64,000 nt of DNA from a bacterium (Candidatus Blackallbacteria) CG13_big_fil_rev_8_21_14_2_50_49_14 (GCA_002783405.1 PFGG01000072.1:42376-106375); one strand, 5' to 3'. Shown: positions 33,202 through 42,223, counted from the stretch's first letter. Translations and numbers: made by a program. Notes: generated by a model from the letters alone, not told the origin.

Positions 33202-34080
33202 TCAGTATTCCCCATAGATAAAAAAGGAACCCAGTGTATCCTGATCTTCACGGGTATAGGCAGGTGGCGTCAGCGGATCAGGGGTTTTGGGGTTAAAACC
33301 CACCAAGGTATAACTCGCCAGAATTTCGCGTTCTGTACTGACATAGACCACTGATTGAAGATCTGCATATTTACGCTCGCCCAATATGAGGCGGTTGCGC
33401 TGGTTCAGGAAGACAAAGCCCTGAAGCTGCCCTGCATAATGCACGGCATAAATCAGCGGGCCATCATCAAATTCAAAGGGGCGGGCTTGAAAACGTGATT
33501 TGAGAAAACGGGTCTGTGCCTCAAGAAAATCGCCATAGGCCTCAGTCACCCCATTGCCTGGCAAGCCTGAAATCAATTCAAACCTGAAAGTGTCTGAGCT
33601 TTGAAGCGCTTGCGTTTTTTTCTCAAGGGTCTGGGCCAGTGAAGCCAAGCGTCCCAATGTGACGGGGCCTGAATAATTCAAATTGAGTTCAGTCTGCGAA
33701 CCACTGACCAGCGCTCTCAATTCAAGGTTTAAATCATTCTGAACCCGTGAAGTGCCCGGAAAACTCATCAACCAGGCTTTTGCATTGCCTTTCTCAAATT
33801 GAAGCCCCACGGGTGCCGGATGTAGATAGAATAAATCAATCCCCCGGCGCTTGCTGACTTCGTCAGCGTAGACCTGGGCCTGGGCTTGGGTACGGGTCGC
33901 GATTTCCGCAGGAAAATCCTGCGGCCCCCATACACGTGTTTGTGAACGTTGAAGAACCTTAGCACGCACCCCAGATTGTCTGATCACGGGTGATGAAATC
34001 TGCAGGGGTTGACACGCCCACAAAAGAACGCTTCCCAAACATATCCCAGCCAAGGCCAGATTCAAAGTCCTAATTTTCAT
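33202..34080 (-). CDS. Lipoprotein of unknown function
   Basis: A 292-residue lipoprotein (signal peptide ending LLWAC). The mature part is beta-rich with no family I recognise; FRFELISGLPGNGVTEAYGDF and LQGFVFLNQRNRLILGERKY are representative. An in-frame TTG five codons upstream overlaps the previous stop, but the ATG at 34080 fits a normal signal peptide start. It lies downstream of the 65-residue gene (11 bases between) and is probably co-transcribed with it. Confidence 0.75.
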   Translation of the reverse strand: MKIRTLNLALAGICLGSVLLWACQPLQISSPVIRQSGVRAKVLQRSQTRVWGPQDFPAEIATRTQAQAQVYADEVSKRRGIDLFYLHPAPVGLQFEKGNAKAWLMSFPGTSRVQNDLNLELRALVSGSQTELNLNYSGPVTLGRLASLAQTLEKKTQALQSSDTFRFELISGLPGNGVTEAYGDFLEAQTRFLKSRFQARPFEFDDGPLIYAVHYAGQLQGFVFLNQRNRLILGERKYADLQSVVYVSTEREILASYTLVGFNPKTPDPLTPPAYTREDQDTLGSFFIYGEY

Positions 34081-34091
34081 GGGTGCAGGAA

Positions 34092-34289
34092 TCAAGCGTT
34101 GGCTGTTTCGTCATTCGCGGCAGTTTGAGATTGTCCAGCTAATTTTTCAAGACTGGCAGAAATGCTTGCCAAATGTTCGTTTTGCTTGTCCATGGCTTCT
34201 TTTAAGCCATAAAGTACTTCAGCTATTACAAAAAGATGGGGCGTCTGACGATCAGAAAGGTAACCATACAGCTCGTTGAATTTGGACAT
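34092..34289 (-). CDS. Small helical protein (65 aa)
   Basis: A 65-residue protein, mostly one long amphipathic helix (LFVIAEVLYGLKEAMDKQNEHL, then LASISASLEKLA), likely to form a coiled coil. An AAGGA ribosome site precedes the ATG at good spacing, supporting a real gene. No family recognised. First gene of a unit with the lipoprotein. Confidence 0.6.
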   Translation of the reverse strand: MSKFNELYGYLSDRQTPHLFVIAEVLYGLKEAMDKQNEHLASISASLEKLAGQSQTAANDETANA

Positions 34290-34364
34290 GATTTTATCCT
34301 TCGCTTTTCTGCTTTCATATTAGCATGAAGCTCAATCTTCACCAAGCCTTGAAGGAGTTGAACC

Positions 34365-34937
34365 TCAGTGCGAAGGGGCCGTGTCTAAAAATCGTCTGAA
34401 TTTTTCAAAGGCTTTGCGTCGCATGCTCAGAGAAGCCTTGGTTTCTGGCGACATCTCAGCAAATCGAAGCGTACTGCCTTCGGGCATAAAAATCGCATCC
34501 CAACCGAAACCCGCTTGGCCTTGGGGTGAAACAATCCGGCCACGGGTTCGGCCCTCAAAATAGTGCACTCTTTGAGATGCCTGTGTTTTTTCAAGGTAGC
34601 CGATCACCGTAACGGCCTCAGCTGAATCATCATGAAGCGCCTGCGTTAGCTGATACAAGCCCTCAAGCCCCAGTTTATCCTTTTGAATAAACCATTTAAT
34701 CAAGGGGCCAGGTAAGCCTTTCAAGGCCCCCAGATAAAGTCCTGTATCCTCCACCAAGAGGCGGGGATGATCTGGCCCCAAAGCAAGGGCTGCAAGCAGT
34801 TTGGCTTCAATCACAGGTTGCGGTTCGGAATCCTGAATTTCTGGCAAATCTAAATCCCAGGCTTCAATTTCAGGCACAAAAGCACGGGCTTCACGCAGTT
34901 TGTTCTGGTTGCCCGTAATAAAGTAGATTGCAGACAT
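34365..34937 (-). CDS. rdgB: Non-canonical purine NTP pyrophosphatase (RdgB/HAM1 family)
   Basis: Removes ITP, XTP and dITP from the nucleotide pool. The N-terminus IYFITGNQNKLREAR, VEDTGLYLGALKGLPGP and GRIVSPQGQAGFGWDAIF are family motifs, and SPETKASLSMRRKAF closes the fold. The open frame begins 20 codons earlier, but the conserved start fits this ATG (190 residues, normal size). DLDLPEIQ is closer to the eukaryote/archaea-like branch than to E. coli RdgB. Confidence 0.92.
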   Translation of the reverse strand: MSAIYFITGNQNKLREARAFVPEIEAWDLDLPEIQDSEPQPVIEAKLLAALALGPDHPRLLVEDTGLYLGALKGLPGPLIKWFIQKDKLGLEGLYQLTQALHDDSAEAVTVIGYLEKTQASQRVHYFEGRTRGRIVSPQGQAGFGWDAIFMPEGSTLRFAEMSPETKASLSMRRKAFEKFRRFLDTAPSH

Positions 34938-35041
34938 TTTAGCTTGCCCCAAACAAGAAAAAAGCCCACGAGGGGCCCGATTATCAGAATCAGCCAACTG
35001 AAATTCTGTTGAAAAAGCAACCCGCGAGATTTCTCAGAGTA

Positions 35042-35076
35042 TCAGATTCGCTCCATTCAGAATGAAGCGAATCTGA
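35042..35076. repeat. Long inverted repeat in an intergenic region
   Basis: TCAGATTCGCT and AGCGAATCTGA form a perfect 11-bp stem. Inside, CATT/AATG pairs again around a CAG loop after one mismatch. There is no T-run on either side, so it is not a simple terminator. It lies within 34938-35215, which otherwise holds no gene. It could be a REP-like element, a protein-binding dyad or part of a small RNA. Confidence 0.55.
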
Positions 35077-35215
35077 CCTCAAAGATCTTGTCCTGCTGTG
35101 ATGTAAACTGCAATCGCTGGTGTGTTGCGGAGCTTTAACTTCGGAATCTTGTGACCTTATCTATTACCATAAACAGGAAATGACAAAAAAAACGTGATCA
35201 ATCACCCAAAACAGA

Positions 35216-35503
35216 TTAATTTTTCTGACAGCTTGGCTCTTTTACCAATAATTCCTGAGAACGACTCAAACAGATTTTTGTGAACTGCGGATCTGCGGTT
35301 TGAATCAATTGATTGATGACTTCCTGACTCTCTTTACGCAAAGCATTGTCTTTCGTGGTATCGACAATGCATTGCAACGCAACAAAACAGGGCGGGTCAC
35401 CTGCGTCAGGGGAAGCAGAAGCAGCCGGTGAAGTCGGAGATTGGGGCACCTGACAGGCAGAAATCCCCCCCAAAACCAAAACCCAAATCCAAAATTGCTT
35501 CAT
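35216..35503 (-). CDS. Small lipoprotein (95 aa)
   Basis: A signal peptide with lipobox GISAC is followed by a Pro/Ser/Ala-rich spacer and a short helical domain with four more Cys residues (CFVALQC, KICLS, EPSC), possibly forming two disulfides. No family recognised. The ATG at 35503 has AAGGGA upstream and is preferred over one eight codons earlier. Confidence 0.7.
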   Translation of the reverse strand: MKQFWIWVLVLGGISACQVPQSPTSPAASASPDAGDPPCFVALQCIVDTTKDNALRKESQEVINQLIQTADPQFTKICLSRSQELLVKEPSCQKN

Positions 35504-35662
35504 CGTCGTTTCCCTTAAATCCTTCAATTTGCACCATTATAACACTCCAGATCCAGGCAGAAGAGATATGCAATTCTTGATGTGCTGACTTTCTTCTCAG
35601 GACTGAGAGAGTTAAAATACCCAGCAGTGATCAAACCCCTACCTAAAGAAACAGAGCGTAAC

Positions 35663-36625
35663 ATGAAGAATCCCCTAGAAACCCTTGAAGGCTGGCGTGA
35701 ACATTACCGTTTACAAGGGCTTGCCGAATCTGATCTGCCCTTTTTGTATTACCAGCCCGATCTTGCTACTGGCCTTTTACTTTTGCATGGCTCGGCAGCA
35801 ACCCCTTGCAACCACAGGGCCTTGGGACAATTACTCTTCGGTCAGGGGTTCAGTGTTTTGGCCCCCGTCTTGGCGGGTCACGAAAATCCAGCACAACTTC
35901 AGTCAGGTGCAATCTCCTGGCAGGATTGTTACCACTCGGCAGAAGAAGCTTTGGATTGGCTCAGCCAATATGTGCAACGCATCTTTGTTGTGGGGTCTTC
36001 TTTTGGCGGCTCACTGGCCTATCTCTTGGGCATTCATCGCTCAGACCGCGTTTCGGGCGTGATCGCACTCAGTGCTCCCAGCCTCAATTCTGGTCGTTAT
36101 CGCCCGCCCACTCCCTGGATGCACCAAGTCACAGCCTGTACATCCGAGGTAGAGCATACCTTGCATCGCCTGGAAGTTCCCACCTTGGTCATGCACGGAG
36201 CCGATGACCCCGCAGTCAAAGTCAAAAATGCACTCTATGCCTTTGAACAGATTGCCGCCCCTTGTAAAAAATTACTGCTCTATCAGGGCATGGGGCATTC
36301 ACTCGGTTTTGGTTTTAATACCCCCGAAGTCGCAGGAGATATCGCAGGCTTCATTCGGCGCAGTTGGGAACCAATCCCTTCGCGCTTTTCACTGGCAGAT
36401 GCCGATTTTGAGAGCGTGTATCTGGCGGGCGAATTCAATCGCTGGGAAGCACACAGCCTGCCACTCAAAAAAGAGAAAGGCGTTTGGACCCGCTTACTGG
36501 AATTGCCCCCAGGCGTGCATCAATACAAATTTGTCATCGATGGCAAGAACTGGGTACTGGATCCTGAAGCAGATTCCGTTTTAACTCCTTATGCTGAACG
36601 AAATTCGGTCATCCGAGTAGGTTAA
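35663..36625 (+). CDS. Alpha/beta hydrolase fused to a glycogen-binding (CBM48/AMPK-type) domain
   Basis: A 320-residue protein. Residues about 40-235 are a carboxylesterase/thioesterase-like alpha/beta hydrolase: LLLHGSAATPCNH (oxyanion region), nucleophile GSSFGGS, acid HGADDPAV and His in GMGHSLGF. Residues about 240-318 are a CBM48/AMPK1-type domain: VYLAGEFNRWEAHSLPL, GVWTRLLELPPGVHQYKFVIDG and WVLDPEADS. CBM48 binds alpha-glucans, so the hydrolase may act at glycogen or starch. The open frame starts 27 codons earlier; this ATG better fits the hydrolase. The end overlaps the convergent uppP by 4 bases. Confidence 0.85.
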   Translation: MKNPLETLEGWREHYRLQGLAESDLPFLYYQPDLATGLLLLHGSAATPCNHRALGQLLFGQGFSVLAPVLAGHENPAQLQSGAISWQDCYHSAEEALDWLSQYVQRIFVVGSSFGGSLAYLLGIHRSDRVSGVIALSAPSLNSGRYRPPTPWMHQVTACTSEVEHTLHRLEVPTLVMHGADDPAVKVKNALYAFEQIAAPCKKLLLYQGMGHSLGFGFNTPEVAGDIAGFIRRSWEPIPSRFSLADADFESVYLAGEFNRWEAHSLPLKKEKGVWTRLLELPPGVHQYKFVIDGKNWVLDPEADSVLTPYAERNSVIRVG

Positions 36626-37410
36626 CCCCCCATCGGCAAAGAAAAGGTATAAGCATAGGCCAGAAAACCGATTCCGGCCACAATGCGATACCAGCCAAAC
36701 CAACGGAAACCGAAGCGCACCACCGATTCAATAAACAGTTTGATCGCCAGCAAGGCAGAGACAAAAGCGACCAAGCCGCCTAAAATCAGCACGCCAAAAT
36801 CCTGCCCGGAAAAACTTTGATAGGACTTGAGCAAATCATAGCCTGTGGCAGCCAACATGGTGGGAACAGCCAAAAGAAAAGAGAATTCAGTGGCCTGTTT
36901 CTTATCCAAGCCATGAAATAGCCCCCCCAAGATTGTGGCGCCAGCTCTGGAAACGCCAGGAACCATGGCCAGGCACTGAATCAGGCCAACCCAGGCGACT
37001 TGCTTCAAAGGCATCTCTTCTGGTGAATATAGAGAAGGACGGCTTTCAATCCAACGGTCAAAAAGAATCAGAACCCCCCCCCCCACAATCAGCGAAAGGC
37101 TGACCACCAAAGGATTGAATAAATACCCTTTGATCAGTTTATAGAGCACAAAACCAATCGTTGCTGTGGGTAAAAAGGCCACAAAGAGTCTTAAATACAA
37201 AGCTGGCCCCTGTAAAAAACGTTTGAAATAGAGCAAAACGACCGATAAAATGGCGCCCAACTGAATCGCAACCTCAAAGCTTTTAAGGAAATCTGTATTC
37301 TGTAGTTTTAAAAGGGCGGCAGCGAGAATCATATGACCTGTGGAGGAAACAGGCAGGAACTCGGTTAAGCCTTCAACGGTTCCTAAAATCAAGGCATCAA
37401 TGGGTGTCAT
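36622..37410 (-). CDS. uppP: Undecaprenyl-diphosphatase
   Basis: Membrane enzyme that recycles the lipid carrier for peptidoglycan and surface polysaccharides. The 262 residues carry the two BacA motifs: EGLTEFLPVSSTGH near the N-terminus and VPGVSRAGATILGGL in the second half, with about seven membrane spans. Length and motifs are typical. Divergent from the histidine kinase/HD-GYP gene across 54 bases. Confidence 0.96.
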   Translation of the reverse strand: MTPIDALILGTVEGLTEFLPVSSTGHMILAAALLKLQNTDFLKSFEVAIQLGAILSVVLLYFKRFLQGPALYLRLFVAFLPTATIGFVLYKLIKGYLFNPLVVSLSLIVGGGVLILFDRWIESRPSLYSPEEMPLKQVAWVGLIQCLAMVPGVSRAGATILGGLFHGLDKKQATEFSFLLAVPTMLAATGYDLLKSYQSFSGQDFGVLILGGLVAFVSALLAIKLFIESVVRFGFRWFGWYRIVAGIGFLAYAYTFSLPMGG

Positions 37411-37464
37411 GGAAAAGTCCGTTTCGTGCGAGATTGTATGGGTTCATCGTGATATAATTTTACC

Positions 37465-39021
37465 GTGAATTCAGAACAATTACCCAACTCCAATGATTCA
37501 GCCGAAGATTATGAGCGGCTTAAATCTTCATTGGTTTCTTTGATCAGTCATGAACTGCGAACCCCCTTAACCTATGTCTCTGCCTCACTGGAAATGATTG
37601 AGATTGCCTTGGAAGTACCTGAAATGCAGGCAGAGGTCAAACGGTTCCTCAATATTATCGGTGAGGGGGTGAAACAGCTTCACCACACCATTGATGAACT
37701 TCTGCTCTTCAGCAATCTTGAAAAAGAAAGCCCGGATAAACTCAAGATTCAAATTCGGGAAAATATTGATGTCCAGGAACTGGTCTGTGAAGTCGTAAAC
37801 GTCCTTAAACCCACTTTTCAGGCCAAAAAACAGGTTTTAGAGATTTCGATCCAAGAACATCTTCCCCCTTTAATCACCGACTCCGGCAAGCTGTTTGAGG
37901 TCATGGTGCAATTGCTGAGCAATGCGATCAAATTCACGCCCCAAGGCGGCCATATCCGCATTATGGTGATTGGCTCTGAGCAAATGCTGACCTTTATTGT
38001 TTCAGACAATGGGCCAGGTATCCCCGCCAGTCTGCGGGAAAAAATATTCAATCCCTTTTTTCAGCAGGAAGATCATCTGATTCGGGAACACGGAGGCTTG
38101 GGATTGGGCCTCACCCTGGTTCAACGTTTGTGTAATATTCTCGGGGGCCAACTTCGTCTCGATGTGGAAGAAGGAAAATATACAGGTTCCACCTTTATTC
38201 TTGAGATTCCCAGAATCAATCCTGTGGTTCAGAAAAATCAGGAAATGCAGCAGATGTTGGCCGACCTCAAAAATTTGACGCGCTCCAATGCTGAAAAAGA
38301 AGAACAATTGATGGGCATGAAAAAACAATTGTTGGAATACACTTCAGCACTCAATCTGGCTTCCCAATCCAATCTGCAACAAAAGCAAGAAATGGAAAAA
38401 ATGTATGTTGAGATGATCCAGGGGCTGGCCTTTGCCTTGGAGACACGAGATGCCTATACCCGGGGTCGTTCACATCGCATTGCGGGGTATGCAGAATTGA
38501 TCGCAACAGAACTCAATCTGCCCCAAAAAGAGCGAGATACCCTGCTCAAAGCCTGCTTACTCTGTGATATTGGCTATATTGGCATCCCCGATACTGTGCT
38601 GCAGAAAGATCAACTTCAGGGTCTTTCGGAAGCAGATATCGAACAGATCAAAACCCATACCCGCATGGGAGCCCAAATGCTCAACCATATCCAAGCTTTC
38701 GAAGAAATTGTTCCACTGGTGAGATCTCACCATGAGAACTGGGATGGAAGTGGCTATCCCGAGGGTTTAAAAGGTGAAGCCATTCCCAAACTTGCACGGA
38801 TTATTCACCTGGCAGACGCGTTTGACGCCATGCTCAGTGACCGAGCTTACCGGCAGCGCTATCAGCCAGAATATGTTGTCGATGAAATCAAGAAACATTC
38901 TGGCACACAATTTGACCCGGATCTTGCTAAACTGTTAAATAGGCTGTGGCAAACCGGTAAATTGCAACCTGTCATTTCCGCCCTGGTTCCGAACTTATCA
39001 GTGAAAGGCGATTCACAATGA
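37465..39021 (+). CDS. Soluble histidine kinase fused to an HD-GYP domain with altered HD motif
   Basis: A 518-residue cytoplasmic sensor with GTG start. HisKA has SLISHELRTPLTY (H29). The HATPase domain has NAIKFTP, SDNGPGIP and GLGLGLTL. After a coiled-coil linker (about 255-315), an HD-GYP domain follows with GRSHRIAGYA, SHHENWDGSGYP and HLADAFDAM. The motif normally HDIGK is CDIGY (C367-D368), losing a metal-ligand His and the conserved Lys, so c-di-GMP hydrolysis may be lost or altered. A TATAAT-like box sits about 10 bases before the start, so the mRNA leader may be very short. Overlaps the XRE gene by ATGA. Confidence 0.9.
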   Translation: MNSEQLPNSNDSAEDYERLKSSLVSLISHELRTPLTYVSASLEMIEIALEVPEMQAEVKRFLNIIGEGVKQLHHTIDELLLFSNLEKESPDKLKIQIRENIDVQELVCEVVNVLKPTFQAKKQVLEISIQEHLPPLITDSGKLFEVMVQLLSNAIKFTPQGGHIRIMVIGSEQMLTFIVSDNGPGIPASLREKIFNPFFQQEDHLIREHGGLGLGLTLVQRLCNILGGQLRLDVEEGKYTGSTFILEIPRINPVVQKNQEMQQMLADLKNLTRSNAEKEEQLMGMKKQLLEYTSALNLASQSNLQQKQEMEKMYVEMIQGLAFALETRDAYTRGRSHRIAGYAELIATELNLPQKERDTLLKACLLCDIGYIGIPDTVLQKDQLQGLSEADIEQIKTHTRMGAQMLNHIQAFEEIVPLVRSHHENWDGSGYPEGLKGEAIPKLARIIHLADAFDAMLSDRAYRQRYQPEYVVDEIKKHSGTQFDPDLAKLLNRLWQTGKLQPVISALVPNLSVKGDSQ

Positions 39022-39386
39022 ATGACGAGATTCTGAAGCACATCATTGATGCCCGCAAACGCAAAGGACTCAGTCTTGAAGATCTTTCTGCAAAGGCCCA
39101 ATTAACCTTAAGCGAACTTCAAGACCTTGAAAACGGGCATACCAGCCAATTATTTGAATGGCCGGTTATCAAAGTGAAGCATCTGGCCGAGGCTTTGGAC
39201 CTCAATCTATCCAACCTTTTGGGGGAAACCATTCTCAGCTATGATGAATGGGCCTTGATTTGGTCTGCCTTGATTGAATACTCAGCCAACCGTCCTGGTT
39301 TGAACATGAAAATGGATATGAAGGAACTGATTGAGAAGGTACGCTCTTTTATCCCTGAACATCAGATGAACGAAGCAGATGGTTAA
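39018..39386 (+). CDS. XRE-family helix-turn-helix protein
   Basis: A 122-residue protein with an N-terminal Cro/CI-type HTH (RKRKGLSLEDLSAKAQLTLS, then ELQDLENG) and a helical C-terminus without a known ligand domain. It overlaps both neighbours (kinase/HD-GYP upstream by 4 bases, DUF1015 downstream by 8), so it is co-translated with the sensor and may be its output or a partner. Target genes unknown. Confidence 0.87.
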   Translation: MNDEILKHIIDARKRKGLSLEDLSAKAQLTLSELQDLENGHTSQLFEWPVIKVKHLAEALDLNLSNLLGETILSYDEWALIWSALIEYSANRPGLNMKMDMKELIEKVRSFIPEHQMNEADG

Positions 39387-40674
39387 TCTTCAACCTTTTC
39401 GGGCCACTTACTACAATCCAGAACGCATTCCTTCCCTGAACCAGGTTTTGACGCCTCCCTATGATGTCATTTCAGCAGCCCAGCAAGATGGCTATTATGC
39501 CCAGGATCCCCACAGCTTTATCCGGATTGATTATGGCAAGCGCCAGGAAACGGATCACGAACAAGACAACGTCTATACCCGCGCAGCAGCAACCCTCAAA
39601 ACCTGGCTGGCAGAGGGGGTTTTCACAAGCAGTGCGGAGCCCGGCCTTTACCTGCACACCCTGCATTATCAACATGGTCAGCACGAACTGAGTCGTACCG
39701 ATTTGTTTGTTCTCTGTGAAACCACCCCCTTTGAAGCGCAAAATGTTTTACCGCATGAAAAAACGATTGAGGGCCCCAAAGCAGATCGTCTGAGTCTTTT
39801 GGAAGCCACCCAAACCCATCTTAGCCCTGTTTTTGCACTTTATTCAGACCATGAAGGATTCCTCAATGGTTATTTTGAACAGGTTCAAAGCCAGGCCCCG
39901 CTTTTTCAATTCAAAGACCATGAAGGCATTCAGCACAGTGTTTGGTATAACGCGGATCCAGAAGCGATCGGCAAGGTGCAACACTGGTTTCGCGAAAGAC
40001 AACTTTTCATTGCCGATGGTCACCACCGCTATGAAACGGCACTGAACTATAAACGGCGTCATGCCCAGGAGACCCCCCATTATCCAGCCCAGGATCATGT
40101 CTGCATGTACCTGAGCAATATCTACGATCCTGGACTCTTGGTTCTGCCTACCCACCGTCTTTTAAAGCCTTCAGTGCCCCTGCCTTCACTGGATGTGATC
40201 AAGGAGCGCCTAAGCAAATATTTTAGAATCGAGAGCGCAGATCCCGCCGCCTTACCGGCCCTATTGGCCCAGGCTTCAGAAGATGAAACCGCGATCGGGA
40301 TTGAAATGCAGGGCCAAGGGCTCTTGCTTAAACGGGCCAAGGGTCTGCCCGATGGTTTGCTGAAAGAAAGATCCGCAAGTTACAGAGGCATGGATGTCTC
40401 TGTTCTGCATGATTTGATTCTCTATCAGGAACTTGAATTCCCCAAAGAATGGGCAAAAAATCCTGACTATATTCTTTTTTCACCTGATTGGGCTCAGATC
40501 AGAACCTGGCTGGCAGATCAAACCGGTACGGTGGGTTTTTGCCTGAATGCCACAGCCGTTCAAGAGCTCTGTGGTGTGGCCCTGGCTGGTGAAACCATGC
40601 CCCCCAAATCCACCTATTTCTATCCCAAAATGCCCAGTGGCATTTTACTTGCAAGGTTTGAAGATGCCCTCTGA
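39379..40674 (+). CDS. DUF1015 family protein
   Basis: A 431-residue member of the DUF1015 family: LTPPYDVIS near the N-terminus, KADRLSLLEATQTHLSPVF, FIADGHHRYETALNYK and late GFCLNATAVQEL. Cytoplasmic, often annotated as a possible phosphatase or kinase, but no function is established. It is the third gene of an overlapping run ending with rsmG. Confidence 0.9.
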   Translation: MVNLQPFRATYYNPERIPSLNQVLTPPYDVISAAQQDGYYAQDPHSFIRIDYGKRQETDHEQDNVYTRAAATLKTWLAEGVFTSSAEPGLYLHTLHYQHGQHELSRTDLFVLCETTPFEAQNVLPHEKTIEGPKADRLSLLEATQTHLSPVFALYSDHEGFLNGYFEQVQSQAPLFQFKDHEGIQHSVWYNADPEAIGKVQHWFRERQLFIADGHHRYETALNYKRRHAQETPHYPAQDHVCMYLSNIYDPGLLVLPTHRLLKPSVPLPSLDVIKERLSKYFRIESADPAALPALLAQASEDETAIGIEMQGQGLLLKRAKGLPDGLLKERSASYRGMDVSVLHDLILYQELEFPKEWAKNPDYILFSPDWAQIRTWLADQTGTVGFCLNATAVQELCGVALAGETMPPKSTYFYPKMPSGILLARFEDAL

Positions 40675-41413
40675 AAACACGGTTGAAATAGAAGCGCGTA
40701 TTGAATCAAGCTGGAAGCCCTGGTTTGAAGCCTTTTATCAGGAAATGATCCAGGCCAACCAGACCATGAATCTGACCCGCGTCACCGATCACGATGAGTT
40801 CGAAAGCAAACATTTACAAGACTCAATGGCCTTGCTCAATGTTTTGCCCGATCAGGCTGGCATGAAACTTTTGGATGTCGGCACAGGTGGCGGCGTACCG
40901 GGCCTGCCTCTCTGGTTGGTCAGGCCCCATTGGGAGTTCACCCTTTTGGATTCGGTTGGAAAAAAAATCCGTGCGGTTGAGCAAATGGCTCAGCACCTGA
41001 AGAATCAGTTCCCTGAACAGCTCAGCACACTGCCGCATTGCCTGCAGGGCCGCGCCGAGGTCTTGGGCCGCGATAAAGCCCACCGGGAACAGTATGATGC
41101 AGTCGTTTGCAGAGCCGTTGCCACCTTGCCGGTGCTGCTGGAATATTGTCTGCCGCTGTTGAAACGGGGAGGGGTCTTTGTCGCCATGAAAGGCCCTTCC
41201 TATGCTGAGGAACTTGAAGAAATCAATGTCGTAGCCGGCATCTTGGGCGGACGTTTGGCAAAGGTTTGCCACTATACCCTGCCCCCCGATCTGGAGCGGG
41301 TGCTCTTGGTTTTTGAAAAACGCAGCCTGACGCCTCATGCCTTCCCCCGCAAGGACAGCAACCTGCGCAAAAAGCCCTTAAATCTTGCAGGCAAAAGCTA
41401 CTCAAACGCTTAA
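40664..41413 (+). CDS. rsmG: 16S rRNA (guanine527-N7)-methyltransferase
   Basis: RsmG makes m7G527 in 16S rRNA. Seen here: NQTMNLTRVTDHDEFESKHL, SAM motif LLDVGTGGGVPGLPL, AVVCRAVATLPVLLEY and VAMKGPSY. About 249 residues. The ATG at 40664 lies inside the end of DUF1015 (11-base overlap); an upstream frame without family resemblance is rejected. Convergent 12-base overlap with the PhyH-like gene. No Trm/Mnm or ParAB neighbours, unlike the classic gidB locus. Confidence 0.93.
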   Translation: MPSENTVEIEARIESSWKPWFEAFYQEMIQANQTMNLTRVTDHDEFESKHLQDSMALLNVLPDQAGMKLLDVGTGGGVPGLPLWLVRPHWEFTLLDSVGKKIRAVEQMAQHLKNQFPEQLSTLPHCLQGRAEVLGRDKAHREQYDAVVCRAVATLPVLLEYCLPLLKRGGVFVAMKGPSYAEELEEINVVAGILGGRLAKVCHYTLPPDLERVLLVFEKRSLTPHAFPRKDSNLRKKPLNLAGKSYSNA

Positions 41414-42223
41414 ACGCATCATGCCATATCGCTCCCGTGTTTCACTGGGAAGGGCTTCTGCCGCTAAACTGCGCAGCTCAATACTGTAGCGGGGCAGGCT
41501 CATTTCCGGTCTGGCATAGGTACGATGGAGTACATAGGGATCCATGATCAGCACATCACCGGGCCAAAACGGAGGATGCCAGAGTTCAGACGCTTTCACC
41601 TTTGCCAAGACCCGCTCTGTTTTTAAAGCATACTGTGCATAAAGTGGATTTTCTGCCTGGGCTTCTTCAGAATTGATCGGCCAGATAGATTTCAAGCCGA
41701 TTGGCGCCACTTCCAACGAAGGCGCATTTTCTCCACAGGGCACCAAAGGCACCCAACAGTTGAGCTGCGGAAAATCTGGGTTCCCCTGAAAGGGACAATC
41801 CTGATGAAAGGGAATCAACAAATGCGGCTTTGCACAATTTTGGCGTCGCAGGTTGCTTTCCAGTTGATTGAGCCAGACGGGCCCCTGATAATAGGCCTGC
41901 AAAAGTGGAATCAGCAAAGATTTTTTCATGAGCTGTACGATCTGGTAGGGCACTTCCCCCGGTAAATCCAGCTCACGCAAGCTAATATAGGTCATTTCAC
42001 CATATTGATAATTTTTGGCATACCCCGCAGGCAGAGTGCCCGCTTCCAATTCTCTCTGGCGCAGATCAAAAACCCGCAAGGCACGTTTCAGAAAGGCCTT
42101 TAAAATCTGGTGAGAAAAAACAGCGCGAATCAGAATCACCCCTGTCGTCTGCAATTGCAGCAGTGCCCTTTCAGGCTCAAAGCGATGGGCCTGAAAAATC
42201 AAAGTATCGTGCTGAAGGCTCAT
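41402..42223 (-). CDS. Phytanoyl-CoA dioxygenase (PhyH)-like Fe(II)/2OG oxygenase
   Basis: A 273-residue protein with the PhyH double-stranded beta-helix pattern: metal site PFHQDCPF (H-x-D) and distal His in VLHRTYARPE, followed by PRYSIELR, whose Arg would bind 2-oxoglutarate. It would hydroxylate a small molecule or a protein side chain. Its start overlaps the CpaE-CpaF fusion stop by 4 bases (ATGA), so it is translated with a pilus-assembly ATPase. That is an unusual partnership suggesting modification of a pilus or secreted component. Substrate unknown. Confidence 0.82.
   Translation of the reverse strand: MSLQHDTLIFQAHRFEPERALLQLQTTGVILIRAVFSHQILKAFLKRALRVFDLRQRELEAGTLPAGYAKNYQYGEMTYISLRELDLPGEVPYQIVQLMKKSLLIPLLQAYYQGPVWLNQLESNLRRQNCAKPHLLIPFHQDCPFQGNPDFPQLNCWVPLVPCGENAPSLEVAPIGLKSIWPINSEEAQAENPLYAQYALKTERVLAKVKASELWHPPFWPGDVLIMDPYVLHRTYARPEMSLPRYSIELRSLAAEALPSETRERYGMMRLSV

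Noticed and set aside
32732..33217. 161-codon plus-strand frame over the decayed two-component genes
   Set aside because: The minus strand clearly encodes response-regulator and kinase remnants here; the plus frame is a by-product.
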